A program made the translations under genes and the position numbers. Shown piece after piece: positions 1-6,805 of a stretch of 15,524 bases of DNA (position 1 is its first letter; every line of letters starts with the position of its first letter). The DNA comes from Lentisphaerota bacterium (GTDB lineage Bacteria; Verrucomicrobiota; Lentisphaeria; Victivallales; GWF2-50-93), in NCBI GenBank assembly GCA_025360875.1, contig JANYBI010000341.1, positions 1-15,524 on the forward strand, written 5' to 3'. The notes under the pieces were generated by a model. It did not search any database and had not been told where the DNA came from. It saw only the letters and a program-made list of their open reading frames with translations.

Positions 1-716
1 CTGATATAAGGGAGCGCTTTTCGCGGCTCAGGGCTGCCGGTATCAGGACAATAATGATCACGGGTGACAATCCTCTGACTGCGGCTGCGATTGCGGCTGA
101 GTCAGGAGTCAGCGACTACATTGCCGAAGCCAGTCCCGAGGCCAAGCTTGAATGCATAAGGAGGGAGCAGGCGGAGGGACATATGGTTGCAATGATAGGC
201 GACGGGACCAACGATGCGCCGGCACTGGCGCAGTCGGATGTCGGAATTGCCATGGCTTCGGGCACGCAGACGGCACGTGAGGCCGGGAACATGGTGGATT
301 TGGACAGCAATCCGACAAAGCTCCTTGAAATGGTCGAGATTGGAAAGCAGCTTCTCATGACGAGAGGAACACTTACCACGTTCTCAATTGCCAATGACGT
401 AGCCAAATATTTTGCCATACTTCCCGCCCTGTTTATCGGACTGTATGCTGGAAGCGGAGGAACCGGTCCACTTTCCGCGCTGAACATAATGAAACTGGCA
501 TCTCCTGAAAGTGCCATATTGAGCGCCGTGATATTCAATGCGCTCATAATCATTGCCCTCATCCCTCTTGCGCTGCGGGGGGTGAAATATGAGCCTGCGG
601 GAGCGGAAGTCTTATTGCAGAGGAATCTTTTGATCTACGGAGTCGGTGGGCTAATTGCACCGTTCATCGGCATAAAACTGATTGATATGGCGATCAACGC
701 ATTCCATATCATATGA
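1..716 (+). CDS. kdpB: KdpB, K+-transporting P-type ATPase subunit B (C-terminal part)
   Basis: This is the last ~237 residues of the catalytic, ATP-hydrolysing subunit of the inner-membrane KdpFABC potassium pump; the family is usually about 680 residues. The reading frame is already open at base 3, so the 5' part, including the phosphorylated-aspartate DKTGT loop, lies outside the window. Visible landmarks are the P-domain motif MITGDN, the hinge motif GDGTNDAPAL, the KdpB-specific stretch around GNMVDLDSNPTKL and LTTFSIANDVAKYFAI, then the C-terminal membrane helices with SPESAILSAVIFNALII. The gene ends in TGA 16 bases before kdpC, so the two are co-transcribed. kdpA should lie just upstream. 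The match to KdpB is near full length over this part and unambiguous. Confidence 0.97.
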   Translation, partial: DIRERFSRLRAAGIRTIMITGDNPLTAAAIAAESGVSDYIAEASPEAKLECIRREQAEGHMVAMIGDGTNDAPALAQSDVGIAMASGTQTAREAGNMVDLDSNPTKLLEMVEIGKQLLMTRGTLTTFSIANDVAKYFAILPALFIGLYAGSGGTGPLSALNIMKLASPESAILSAVIFNALIIIALIPLALRGVKYEPAGAEVLLQRNLLIYGVGGLIAPFIGIKLIDMAINAFHII

Positions 717-721
717 AGGAG
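716..721 (+). promoter_or_regulatory. Ribosome binding site of kdpC
   Basis: AAGGAG begins at the last base of the kdpB stop codon and lies 11 bases before the ATG at 733. It decides the kdpC start: an in-frame ATG at 682, inside kdpB, has no such site and would add 17 residues not typical of KdpC. Confidence 0.75.
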
Positions 722-732
722 AATGCAAAATC

Positions 733-1314
733 ATGAAAACAGCAAGAACAGCAATGATTGCACTGTCATACCTTTTTTTCATTACCCTGATCACGGGGCT
801 TCTGTATCCACTTGCAGTCACATTGCTGGCGAATCTGATTTTCCCTGAGAAGTCGAAGGGGAGCCTTATAATGGAAGGGAATGTTGTCAGGGGATCAATG
901 CTGATCGGGCAGGAATTCAAAGCGGACAAGTTCTTCCATGGTCGTCCATCCTGTTCGTCATACGACACAATGGGTTCAGGGGCTTCGAATTTAAGCGTGA
1001 CCAGTGCGGCATTGAAGGCAGAAGTGGACAAGCGCAGGGAGGAATGGTGCAGGGCATATGGCATAAGCAGGATTCCGGAAGAAATGCTTTATGCGTCGGC
1101 AAGCGGCCTTGATCCGGAGATAAGTCCAGAAGCCGCGCTGATCCAGGTTGAACGCATTTCAAAGGCAAGAGGATACGATGAGCATCAAAAAACCCGGTTG
1201 AAGGAGTATATTAAGGGTAAATCGGATCCGAAAGGCATATCCGTCCTGAATATACCTCGTGTAAACGTGGTCGAGCTGAATCTGATGCTGGAAGGAAATG
1301 ACCGGCATGACTGA
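733..1314 (+). CDS. kdpC: KdpC, K+-transporting ATPase subunit C
   Basis: KdpC is the single-span accessory subunit that stabilises KdpB and raises nucleotide affinity in the KdpFABC pump. The 193-residue product has the usual family length (about 190). It starts with one membrane helix (about residues 7-31), followed by the periplasmic domain. Family signatures are GSMLIGQEF, FFHGRPS, GSGASNLSVTSAAL, the YASASGLDPEISPEAA block and the C-terminal RVNVVELNLMLEG. The start at 733 follows a good AAGGAG. An extended start at 682 inside kdpB was not chosen because the extra residues are unrelated to KdpC. It is followed 24 bases later by kdpD, consistent with one operon. Confidence 0.97.
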   Translation: MKTARTAMIALSYLFFITLITGLLYPLAVTLLANLIFPEKSKGSLIMEGNVVRGSMLIGQEFKADKFFHGRPSCSSYDTMGSGASNLSVTSAALKAEVDKRREEWCRAYGISRIPEEMLYASASGLDPEISPEAALIQVERISKARGYDEHQKTRLKEYIKGKSDPKGISVLNIPRVNVVELNLMLEGNDRHD

Positions 1315-1327
1315 ATTCACAGACAAC

Positions 1328-1332
1328 AGGTG
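1328..1332 (+). promoter_or_regulatory. Ribosome binding site of kdpD
   Basis: AGGTG lies 6 bases upstream of the ATG at 1339. The GTG at 1330, which could be read as a start 9 bases earlier, falls inside this site and has no ribosome binding site of its own, so ATG 1339 is preferred. Confidence 0.55.
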
Positions 1333-1338
1333 CTGAAT

Positions 1339-3996
1339 ATGGATTATGAGAAACGTCCAGATCCTGATGAACTGCTTTCGAAGATCATGAAAAGACCTTC
1401 AGGCCGGGGGCGGTTCAAGATTTTTTTCGGGATGTCCCCGGGTGTCGGGAAGACATACTCCATGCTAAAGGAGGCGAAGGTGCTTCTTGACCGCGGGGAG
1501 GATCTTGTCATAGGGTGGATGGAATCCCACGAGAGGAAGGAGACCGACGAGCTTGCCGAAGGCATTGAGAGAATATCTGCGAAAATTGTCGAATACCGTG
1601 GTATCAGCCTTTCCGAAATGGATCTGGATGCGATTCTTGCCAGAAAGCCTTCAATTGTGCTGGTAGACGAGCTTGCCCACTCGAACGCTCCGGGAATGAA
1701 GCATCCGAAGAGATACCAGGACATCCAGGATATGCTGGATGCAGGAATAAGTGTCTATACCACCGTGAACATCCAGCATCTTGAGACCATTGCGGATGTC
1801 GTCGAGGAACTGGCAGGCATAAGGATACTGGAGAGGATACCTGATGCGGTTTCCGACCAGGCGGACGACATTCAGCTGGTAGATATTCCTCCAGAAGAGC
1901 TGATAGCCAGGCTTGAGGAGGGAAAGGTATATATCGGAGACAAGTCCCGCGAGGCGATCGAGAATTTCTTCAGGAGGGAGAATCTTGTCGTGCTTAGGGA
2001 ACTCTCTCTCCGCCATGCATCCCAGCTGGCCAGCCATCAGCTTACCAATCTCCTGCGTGGGGATGGCAGCGCCATGCCGACGGCAACTGTTCAGAACGTG
2101 CTGGTTGCGGTAAGCTGGAGCCCGAACAGCGAGTACCTTATAAGATGGGCGCGCCGTTTCGCATACAGCATGAAGGCGAATTGGACCTGTATCCATGTCG
2201 AGACAGGCGTCCAGATGTCCGAATATGCCAAGGACTGTCTGACAAAAAACATTACACTTGCCCGGAACCTGGGAGCTGCTGTGGTCAGCGTACCCGAGGA
2301 GGATGCCGTCAACGGAATACTTGAATATGCCTCGAAGAACAACATCTCGACCATCATAATCGGGAAAAGCGGAGCAAATGTGGCGAGGAGGATTTTCCTC
2401 GGGGAAACCATGTCCGAGAGGATAATCAGGGAATCCGGAAAGATCTCGGTGGTAACCGTGCAGGAGAAGGCGTCGCGCGATGATTTCAGAAGACACCTGA
2501 AAAAGAAAATTGAGGGTTCGCGATTATGGCAGTATGGAGCTGCTGTGGCGGCAGTCATGCTTGTGACAGCGCTGAATTTTCTCATTGTGCAGTTTACCGG
2601 ATACTGGTCAGCCTCGATCTTCTATCTTGCGACAATAAGCCTTCTCGCGCTCATCCTTGAACCCCGTCCTGTCTTTGCAGCGGCGTGCCTCTCAGCCCTT
2701 TGCTGGGACTATTTCTTTATTCCGCCGCAATACACGTTTGTGATAAGCAAGTTCGAGGATATCCTCATGTTCTGCCTCTATTTTCTCATCGCCCTCACTT
2801 CCGGATGGATGACAAGCAAGCTCAAGACGAACGAGAGGATGCTCAAGGTGAGGGAGCAGAGGATGTCGCTCATCAACGAGCTCTCATTCGCGCTTGAGAG
2901 GGTGAACGGCGCCAGGAACGCGGTCAATGTCGGCGTTGAATATGTTTCAAGGGCTTTCAAGGCAAGTACTGTCGTGTTCCTGAGGAGGAACGACGATGAA
3001 AGCCTCTGTGAAATCCCAGTGAACCAGGAAGGTTATAAGCCCAATGAGAAGGAATTCTCCGCAGCTAAATACTGTTTTACTTCCGGACAGTCGGCAGGAC
3101 GGTTCACCACTACCCTGCCGGTTGTCTCCTATCATTACGTTCCTATGGCTGCCCCGGGAGGAACTATCGGTGTAATCGGGATAAAGTTCGACAATGAAAA
3201 AGTTCTGGCAAACGACCAGGAATCATTTCTCCTGACATTGAGCAGCACAGTGTCGCTTGCAGTGGAACGGGAGATCCTCTCCGAGAAAAACAGGAGGAAT
3301 TTGCTTGTCCAGGAGTCCGAGAGGCTGAGCCGGATACTGCTCAACTTGATTTCCCATGAGCTCCGGACTCCGCTAACGGTTATCCAGGGAAGCGCTTCGG
3401 CTCTCATGGATTCTGAAACTGCCGAAGACAAAACTTCCAGGGATCAGCTTGTCGAAGAGATCCTGTCCAACGCCGTGAAGCTCAATAGCATTGTTGAAAA
3501 CCTGCTTTCCATGAACAGGCTTGAGTCCGGAAGATTGAAGCTGAGAATGGAGAAGACAGACCCTGAAGATCTGGTTTCACTGGCGCTTAGACAGGTAGGA
3601 AAAGATCTCGGCAAAAGGCCGGTGACAATCATCAAGCCTGATATCATTCCTTTGGTCAAATGCGATATTGTACTGATCATCCAGGTGCTTGCGAACATCC
3701 TTCAGAACGCATCACGATACACGGATGATGGTACTCCAGTTGAAATACGGATAGAGGTACTCGACGGGTCCATGCATTTTATTGTTCAGGATTCCGGGCC
3801 CGGAGTGACGGAGGAAGAACTTCCCCATCTGTTCGACAAATTCTACAGGGGTGAAGGCGGTAAAAAAGGAGGAACTGGCCTGGGTCTTTCAATTTGCAAG
3901 GGGATAATAGAAGCACATGGGGGTATTATCTCCGCAAGAAACAGGGCGGGTGGAGGTTTTGCGGTTGAATTTGCACTGCCATTGGGAGACAATTAA
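1339..3996 (+). CDS. kdpD: KdpD, K+-responsive sensor histidine kinase
   Basis: The 885-residue product is the membrane sensor kinase that phosphorylates KdpE when K+ is limiting (E. coli KdpD is 894 residues). Domains in order: an N-terminal KdpD domain with Walker A GMSPGVGKT (about 31-39) and Walker B-like VLVDELAHSNAPG (about 107); a universal-stress-protein-like domain starting near 254 (VQNVLVAVSWSP); four membrane helices of the DUF4118 type (about 395-500), including SALCWDYFFIPP; a GAF-like region; the HisKA dimerisation helix with ISHELRTP and phospho-acceptor H673; and a HATPase domain with N box NILQNASRY, G1 box DSGPGV, F box LFDKFYRG and G2 box GGTGLGLSICKGI. All kinase motifs are intact. 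It lies 24 bases after kdpC. Unlike the common kdpDE arrangement, kdpE is 294 bases downstream. Confidence 0.97.
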   Translation: MDYEKRPDPDELLSKIMKRPSGRGRFKIFFGMSPGVGKTYSMLKEAKVLLDRGEDLVIGWMESHERKETDELAEGIERISAKIVEYRGISLSEMDLDAILARKPSIVLVDELAHSNAPGMKHPKRYQDIQDMLDAGISVYTTVNIQHLETIADVVEELAGIRILERIPDAVSDQADDIQLVDIPPEELIARLEEGKVYIGDKSREAIENFFRRENLVVLRELSLRHASQLASHQLTNLLRGDGSAMPTATVQNVLVAVSWSPNSEYLIRWARRFAYSMKANWTCIHVETGVQMSEYAKDCLTKNITLARNLGAAVVSVPEEDAVNGILEYASKNNISTIIIGKSGANVARRIFLGETMSERIIRESGKISVVTVQEKASRDDFRRHLKKKIEGSRLWQYGAAVAAVMLVTALNFLIVQFTGYWSASIFYLATISLLALILEPRPVFAAACLSALCWDYFFIPPQYTFVISKFEDILMFCLYFLIALTSGWMTSKLKTNERMLKVREQRMSLINELSFALERVNGARNAVNVGVEYVSRAFKASTVVFLRRNDDESLCEIPVNQEGYKPNEKEFSAAKYCFTSGQSAGRFTTTLPVVSYHYVPMAAPGGTIGVIGIKFDNEKVLANDQESFLLTLSSTVSLAVEREILSEKNRRNLLVQESERLSRILLNLISHELRTPLTVIQGSASALMDSETAEDKTSRDQLVEEILSNAVKLNSIVENLLSMNRLESGRLKLRMEKTDPEDLVSLALRQVGKDLGKRPVTIIKPDIIPLVKCDIVLIIQVLANILQNASRYTDDGTPVEIRIEVLDGSMHFIVQDSGPGVTEEELPHLFDKFYRGEGGKKGGTGLGLSICKGIIEAHGGIISARNRAGGGFAVEFALPLGDN

Positions 3997-4010
3997 AAAC
4001 CCATGAAGAC

Positions 4011-4084
4011 AAACACAGAGGTCTCAGAGAATATAATACGATCTGGTTATAAGGGAAAAAGGAGGAGTTCTCTCTGCGATCTCT
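4011..4084. repeat. Degenerate CACAGAG-type inverted repeat, copy A
   Basis: The left arm AGAGGTCTCAGAGA (4017-4030) pairs with the right arm TCTCTGCGATCTCT (4071-4084) over 12 of 14 positions, plus one possible G-U pair, across a 40-base loop. The purine-rich left arm and the CTCT-rich right arm resemble copy B about 160 bases downstream. Such paired CACAGAG/CTCTGTG elements look like dispersed, non-coding repeats. The function is unknown; no open frame runs through it. Confidence 0.5.
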
Positions 4085-4174
4085 CATTACGATAAATATC
4101 CGTTAAAATTTGTTTGCCAATTAATTTCAATGTTCTAAGACCTAAAGAAGGATTAAAGAGATTAGTTGTTTGGA

Positions 4175-4253
4175 GCGCACAGAGAGGGAGAACGGCTGAA
4201 TAGGCCTGACTTCTTTATAATAAATGTACTCTCCGTGCCCTCTGTGGTGAAAA
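4175..4253. repeat. Degenerate CACAGAG-type inverted repeat, copy B
   Basis: CACAGAG (4178-4184) is the perfect inverse of CTCTGTG (4240-4246). The similarity extends inward with a 3-base gap: AGGGAGA on the left against TCTCCGTGCC on the right. The right arm, CTCCGTGCCCTCTGTGGTG (4231-4249), is the best preserved part. With copy A it fills most of the 294-base gap between kdpD and kdpE, which is otherwise A+T-rich with no gene visible. Confidence 0.55.
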
Positions 4254-4290
4254 TCATACAAAACGTGTTGGTGGGAAAAGAGGAGCCAAA

Positions 4291-4980
4291 ATGAAACGTG
4301 TCCTTGTGATAGACGATGAAATCCATATAAGACGCCTTCTGAGGATAAGCCTCGGGAAGAAGGAATATGATGTGTTCGAGGCGGAAAATGGATTTGAAGG
4401 AATACAGGAAGTGCAGAAGTCGCGTCCCGACATAATACTGCTCGATCTCAATCTTCCCGACAGGGACGGGCTTTCCGTACTGCAGGAGATCAGGACGTGG
4501 AGTACGATACCGATAGTCATTCTGTCGGTGAGGAATTCCGAAGAGGACATCGTCACCCTCCTCAATTCGGGGGCCGATGACTACCTTGTCAAGCCTTTCA
4601 ATACCGAGGAGCTCATCGCCCGCATGAATGTGGCATTGAGGCACCAGAGGCCCGATCTGAAGGAGACTACGTTCAAGACAGGAGAGTTGGAAATTGATTT
4701 TGAGAACAGGAAGGTCAGAGTCGCGGAACAGGAGATAAATGTTACGCCTACGGAATACAGCATCCTCAGTTTTCTTGCGCGCAATCCGGGAAGGATAGTT
4801 ACCCAGGAAAGGATTCTGAAGGAAATATGGGGCCCCATATCCGATGCGGAAAGTGGAAGCCTCCGCGTACACATATCATCATTGAGGAAGAAGATTGAAG
4901 CAGATCCAGCACGTCCCGAACTTCTCATTACAGAACCAAGCATCGGATACCGTCTGGTCATAAAGAATAAGGGCTGGTGA
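4291..4980 (+). CDS. kdpE: KdpE, OmpR/PhoB-family response regulator
   Basis: The 229-residue cytoplasmic regulator receives phosphate from KdpD and activates kdp transcription. The receiver domain (about 1-118) has the acidic pair D8/D9, phospho-acceptor D52 in DIILLDLNLPD, switch S79 and the conserved K101 in YLVKPF. The winged-helix DNA-binding domain (about 130-227) has TPTEYSILSFLARNPGRIV and the recognition helix region LRVHISSLRKKIE, ending in GYRLV. The ATG at 4291 follows AGAGGAG (4279-4285) by 5 bases. A gap with two repeat elements separates it from kdpD, so it may have its own promoter or depend on read-through. The EIIA gene starts 3 bases after its stop. Kdp membership rests on position and on good overall similarity to KdpE. 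Confidence 0.94.
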   Translation: MKRVLVIDDEIHIRRLLRISLGKKEYDVFEAENGFEGIQEVQKSRPDIILLDLNLPDRDGLSVLQEIRTWSTIPIVILSVRNSEEDIVTLLNSGADDYLVKPFNTEELIARMNVALRHQRPDLKETTFKTGELEIDFENRKVRVAEQEINVTPTEYSILSFLARNPGRIVTQERILKEIWGPISDAESGSLRVHISSLRKKIEADPARPELLITEPSIGYRLVIKNKGW

Positions 4981-4983
4981 AAC

Positions 4984-5448
4984 ATGTTCCTATATGAAGT
5001 TTTTAGCGCGGGGAAAATAATACTCCACGTCAAGGCCGAAGAGAAGGATGAGGTATTTGACGAACTTGTTACCCATCTTGCCGGGATCGGCCATGCCAGC
5101 CGCAAGGATGAATTCCTCAAAGTCATAAGGGACCGTGAGAACATAATTTCGACGGGCTTCAAGGATGGAATCGCGATCCCCCATGGCAGGATTGATGATT
5201 TGGACGGGGTTATCGGAGTCCTCGGAATTTCCGACAAGGGGATCGAGTATGGTTCTTTGGACAACAATCCGGCAAGGATCATCTTCATGTTCCTTAGTAG
5301 CAAATCAAAACAGGATGAGCATCTGACTCTTCTGAAAAGAATATCTAAAATCTCGGATAATGCAGAATTCCGCAAGGATATCCTTTTAGCAAAGACTCCT
5401 GAGTCTGCAAATAAGATCCTGAAGGAATATGAAATTAGGTTATGCTGA
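4984..5448 (+). CDS. ptsN: PTS EIIA type-2 / PtsN-like (EIIA-Ntr) regulatory protein
   Basis: This 154-residue single-domain protein of the PTS EIIA type-2 (fructose/nitrogen) family is of usual PtsN length. The phosphorylatable histidine is H67 in GIAIPHGRID; the preceding block RDRENIISTGF and the following VIGVLGISDKGIEYGS and IIFMFLSSKS also fit the fold. In E. coli, unphosphorylated EIIA-Ntr binds KdpD and stimulates its kinase activity. A gene placed 3 bases after kdpE is therefore likely a dedicated regulator of this KdpDE system, rather than a sugar transporter component; no EIIB/EIIC lies nearby. Translation is probably coupled to kdpE, as no strong ribosome binding site is seen. The symbol is by family; direct orthology to PtsN is not proven. 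Confidence 0.88.
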   Translation: MFLYEVFSAGKIILHVKAEEKDEVFDELVTHLAGIGHASRKDEFLKVIRDRENIISTGFKDGIAIPHGRIDDLDGVIGVLGISDKGIEYGSLDNNPARIIFMFLSSKSKQDEHLTLLKRISKISDNAEFRKDILLAKTPESANKILKEYEIRLC

Positions 5449-5490
5449 AGATAATGTTTTCCCCATAGTTTCAACAGGAATTCAATCCAT

Positions 5491-5673
5491 CTGAAACCAG
5501 TCGACGTGCAATGTCCGTATTGCGGGGAATCAATCGAACTGATGATCGACTGTTCCGAGGAACATCAGGAGTACATTGAAGACTGTCAGGTCTGCTGTAG
5601 TCCGATCAGTGTTCTGGTCACATTAGACGGGGATGATGTCCCGCAGGTGGAAGCGCGGCGTGAAAACGAATAA
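5491..5673 (+). CDS. CPXCG motif-containing cysteine-rich small protein
   Basis: A short frame encodes about 60 residues with CPYCGESIELMID near the N-terminus, then YIEDCQVCCSPI and an acidic tail ending RRENE. This is the hallmark of the Cys-rich CPXCG family of small, probably zinc-binding proteins of unknown role. There is no in-frame ATG between the upstream stop at 5452 and the motif. The best start is CTG at 5491, 10 bases after AGGAA (5476-5480), giving the usual family length. GTG at 5506 is an alternative that would begin directly before the first CPXC. A sequencing error near the start is also possible. It lies 42 bases downstream of the ptsN-like gene on the same strand, so it may be the last gene of that transcript. 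Confidence 0.8.
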   Translation: MKPVDVQCPYCGESIELMIDCSEEHQEYIEDCQVCCSPISVLVTLDGDDVPQVEARRENE

Positions 5674-5767
5674 TGCAGGTCTCCGATGTCCTTGCGTAAA
5701 GAAACAGCTGGAACTTTGGAACCTCAGCTAATTTCCCTTTTAACTCGACCTGAAGCAAGGCAGGGAA

Positions 5768-5797
5768 TTGGAATTTTATATTCTTAAGTCATATATT
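5768..5797 (+). promoter_or_regulatory. Possible promoter for the lysine-rich small protein
   Basis: TTGGAA (5768-5773) and TATATT (5792-5797) are spaced by 18 bases. They match the sigma-70 consensus at 4 of 6 and 5 of 6 positions, about 45 bases before the start at 5842. The surroundings are A+T-rich. This is prediction by eye only. Confidence 0.35.
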
Positions 5798-5841
5798 ATG
5801 GGATGTAGTACGTTCCTGAAAACAAACTCAAGGAGAAAAAA

Positions 5842-5943
5842 ATGAGCAAGAGCCATGATGTCAAGAAGGATGTAAAAAAAGCACCGACAAAGACCCTTAA
5901 AGAAAGGCGTGCTGAGAAGAAGGCCAAAAAAGCAGGCAAATAG
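5842..5943 (+). CDS. Lysine-rich small conserved-type protein (33 aa)
   Basis: The ATG at 5842 follows a perfect AAGGAG (5830-5835) by 6 bases and opens a 33-codon frame ending in TAG. The product begins MSKSHDVKKDVKK, continues APTKTLKERRAEKKAKK and ends AGK. It is extremely basic, with about one third lysine and no hydrophobic segment. I recognise this composition from small lysine-rich hypothetical proteins annotated in diverse bacteria, but I know no function; nucleic-acid or ribosome binding would fit the charge but is only a guess. It stands alone, after a 168-base gap from the CPXCG gene, with a possible promoter just upstream and a large hairpin just downstream. These support it being a real, independently expressed gene. 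Confidence 0.7.
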   Translation: MSKSHDVKKDVKKAPTKTLKERRAEKKAKKAGK

Positions 5944-5955
5944 TACCCTGCTTCC

Positions 5956-6005
5956 ATCCGCCAGACGCTGAGGACGAAACATACATTTCGTCCCCGGCGG
6001 CGGAT
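5956..6005. terminator. Large hairpin between convergent genes, possible bidirectional terminator
   Basis: The outer arms ATCCGCC (5956-5962) and GGCGGAT (5999-6005) pair perfectly. So do the inner arms GGACGAAA (5972-5979) and TTTCGTCC (5986-5993) around the 6-base loop CATACA. It sits between the ends of the 33-residue gene (+) and the YHS-like gene (-), where a shared terminator is expected. There is no clear T-run on either side, so intrinsic termination is not certain; it could also be a dispersed palindromic repeat. Confidence 0.5.
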
Positions 6006-6050
6006 TTGGAATACTGTTCTCTCAAATATTATCGAAGTTTCCTATAGATA

Positions 6051-6395
6051 TCAGTCGCAGCATCCATCCTTGGCTTCCTGCTTTGCTCCGTCCTTCTTTT
6101 CAGTGGCGGGCTTGTCCTTGGGTGTTGCTTCCGGGGTTATGCCTTTCTCTTCCATCGCCTTGATATATTTATCCGGATCAGCTTTTATTTTCCCGATGCA
6201 ACCGGCACAGCAGACGTAAATCCTTTTTCCCTTGACGTCCACAAAAAGATCCTTGTTTATTTTCCCGCCCAGCACCGGACATTCGGTCTGCGCTTTCTTC
6301 TCGGGATTCGGTTTTGCCGCTTCCTCGGCCGACAAATTCACCATCAGTAAAAAGATTCCGGCGGCGATTACTGACAGGCTGGTTCTTGCGTTCAT
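6051..6395 (-). CDS. Secreted YHS/TRASH-like metal-binding protein
   Basis: The 114-residue product has an N-terminal signal peptide (hydrophobic about 7-20, likely cleaved near LSA at 21-23), so it is predicted to be exported. The central block has CPVLGGKI (C39) and KRIYVCCAGCIGKIKADPD (C62, C63, C66), followed by KYIKAMEEKGI. This arrangement is typical of small YHS/TRASH-like heavy-metal-binding domains of the 'CPVMGG... FCCAGC' type. The charged, lysine-rich C-terminus ends in GCCD, adding two more cysteines. The start is supported by AAGGAG (complement of 6405-6410) 9 bases upstream. Metal binding or metal sensing in the periplasm is inferred from the cysteine pattern; the metal is unknown. 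The gene is separate from the operon to its right by an 87-base gap. Confidence 0.8.
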   Translation of the reverse strand: MNARTSLSVIAAGIFLLMVNLSAEEAAKPNPEKKAQTECPVLGGKINKDLFVDVKGKRIYVCCAGCIGKIKADPDKYIKAMEEKGITPEATPKDKPATEKKDGAKQEAKDGCCD

Positions 6396-6482
6396 GGTTC
6401 AATTCTCCTTTTATTTTGCTTATTCCTCAATCACGCTTTCATGAGTAAAGACGACTGGAAAATAAAAATGTTACAGGGGATG

Positions 6483-6782
6483 CTAAAAATTATTGAATTT
6501 GCTATCGGACCAGCCAAGGGAAGGCCTGTTGCAAAGTGTTATTATACCGAGTTGTATTCTTTTGGATAGTAATTCAATAATTAGATTATGCATGTCTGTG
6601 ATATTTCGTTCATGCTTCCATTTATTTTCCGTTTCAGGAGTAGGATTCATTTTCCACTCATACCAAGCATAGTCCATCTCTTTCCAATGTACTCCGAGGG
6701 ATAGAAGCGTAAGACAACACCCTGAAAAAATAACTGCTTCTAAAAAGATAAGAACAACAGGAATCGAGTATTTTATTTTCAT
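6483..6782 (-). CDS. Small membrane or exported protein, unknown function
   Basis: The 99-residue product has a hydrophobic N-terminus (about 7-30) that could be a signal anchor; SGCC at 20-23 resembles a weak lipobox, so a lipoprotein is possible. The rest is polar, with a tryptophan-rich segment (WKEMDYAWYEWKM). I do not recognise a family. The gene begins 23 bases after the zinc-finger protein gene and is preceded by a weak AGAGAAG-like ribosome binding site, so it is probably the last gene of that operon. Its codons are more A+T-rich than those of its neighbours. Reality as a gene is moderately supported by position and the membrane segment. Confidence 0.55.
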   Translation of the reverse strand: MKIKYSIPVVLIFLEAVIFSGCCLTLLSLGVHWKEMDYAWYEWKMNPTPETENKWKHERNITDMHNLIIELLSKRIQLGIITLCNRPSLGWSDSKFNNF

Positions 6783-6805
6783 AAATACTTCTCTTTCGAG
6801 TCGCC

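Noticed and set aside
682..732. Extended kdpC start inside kdpB
   Set aside because: The added 17 residues are unlike KdpC N-termini, and the later ATG has a good ribosome binding site.
1651..2496. 281-residue open frame on the - strand
   Set aside because: It lies entirely antisense to the well-conserved N-terminal half of kdpD, has no recognisable domain, and fits a chance frame from codon bias.
4581..5474. 297-residue open frame on the - strand
   Set aside because: Antisense to kdpE and the EIIA gene, both clearly real; the composition is serine/arginine-rich, as typical of shadow frames.
5700..5745. Possible terminator after the CPXCG gene (AGCTG...CAGCT followed by a pyrimidine run)
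   Set aside because: The stem is only 5 bp with an unpaired interior, too weak to call.
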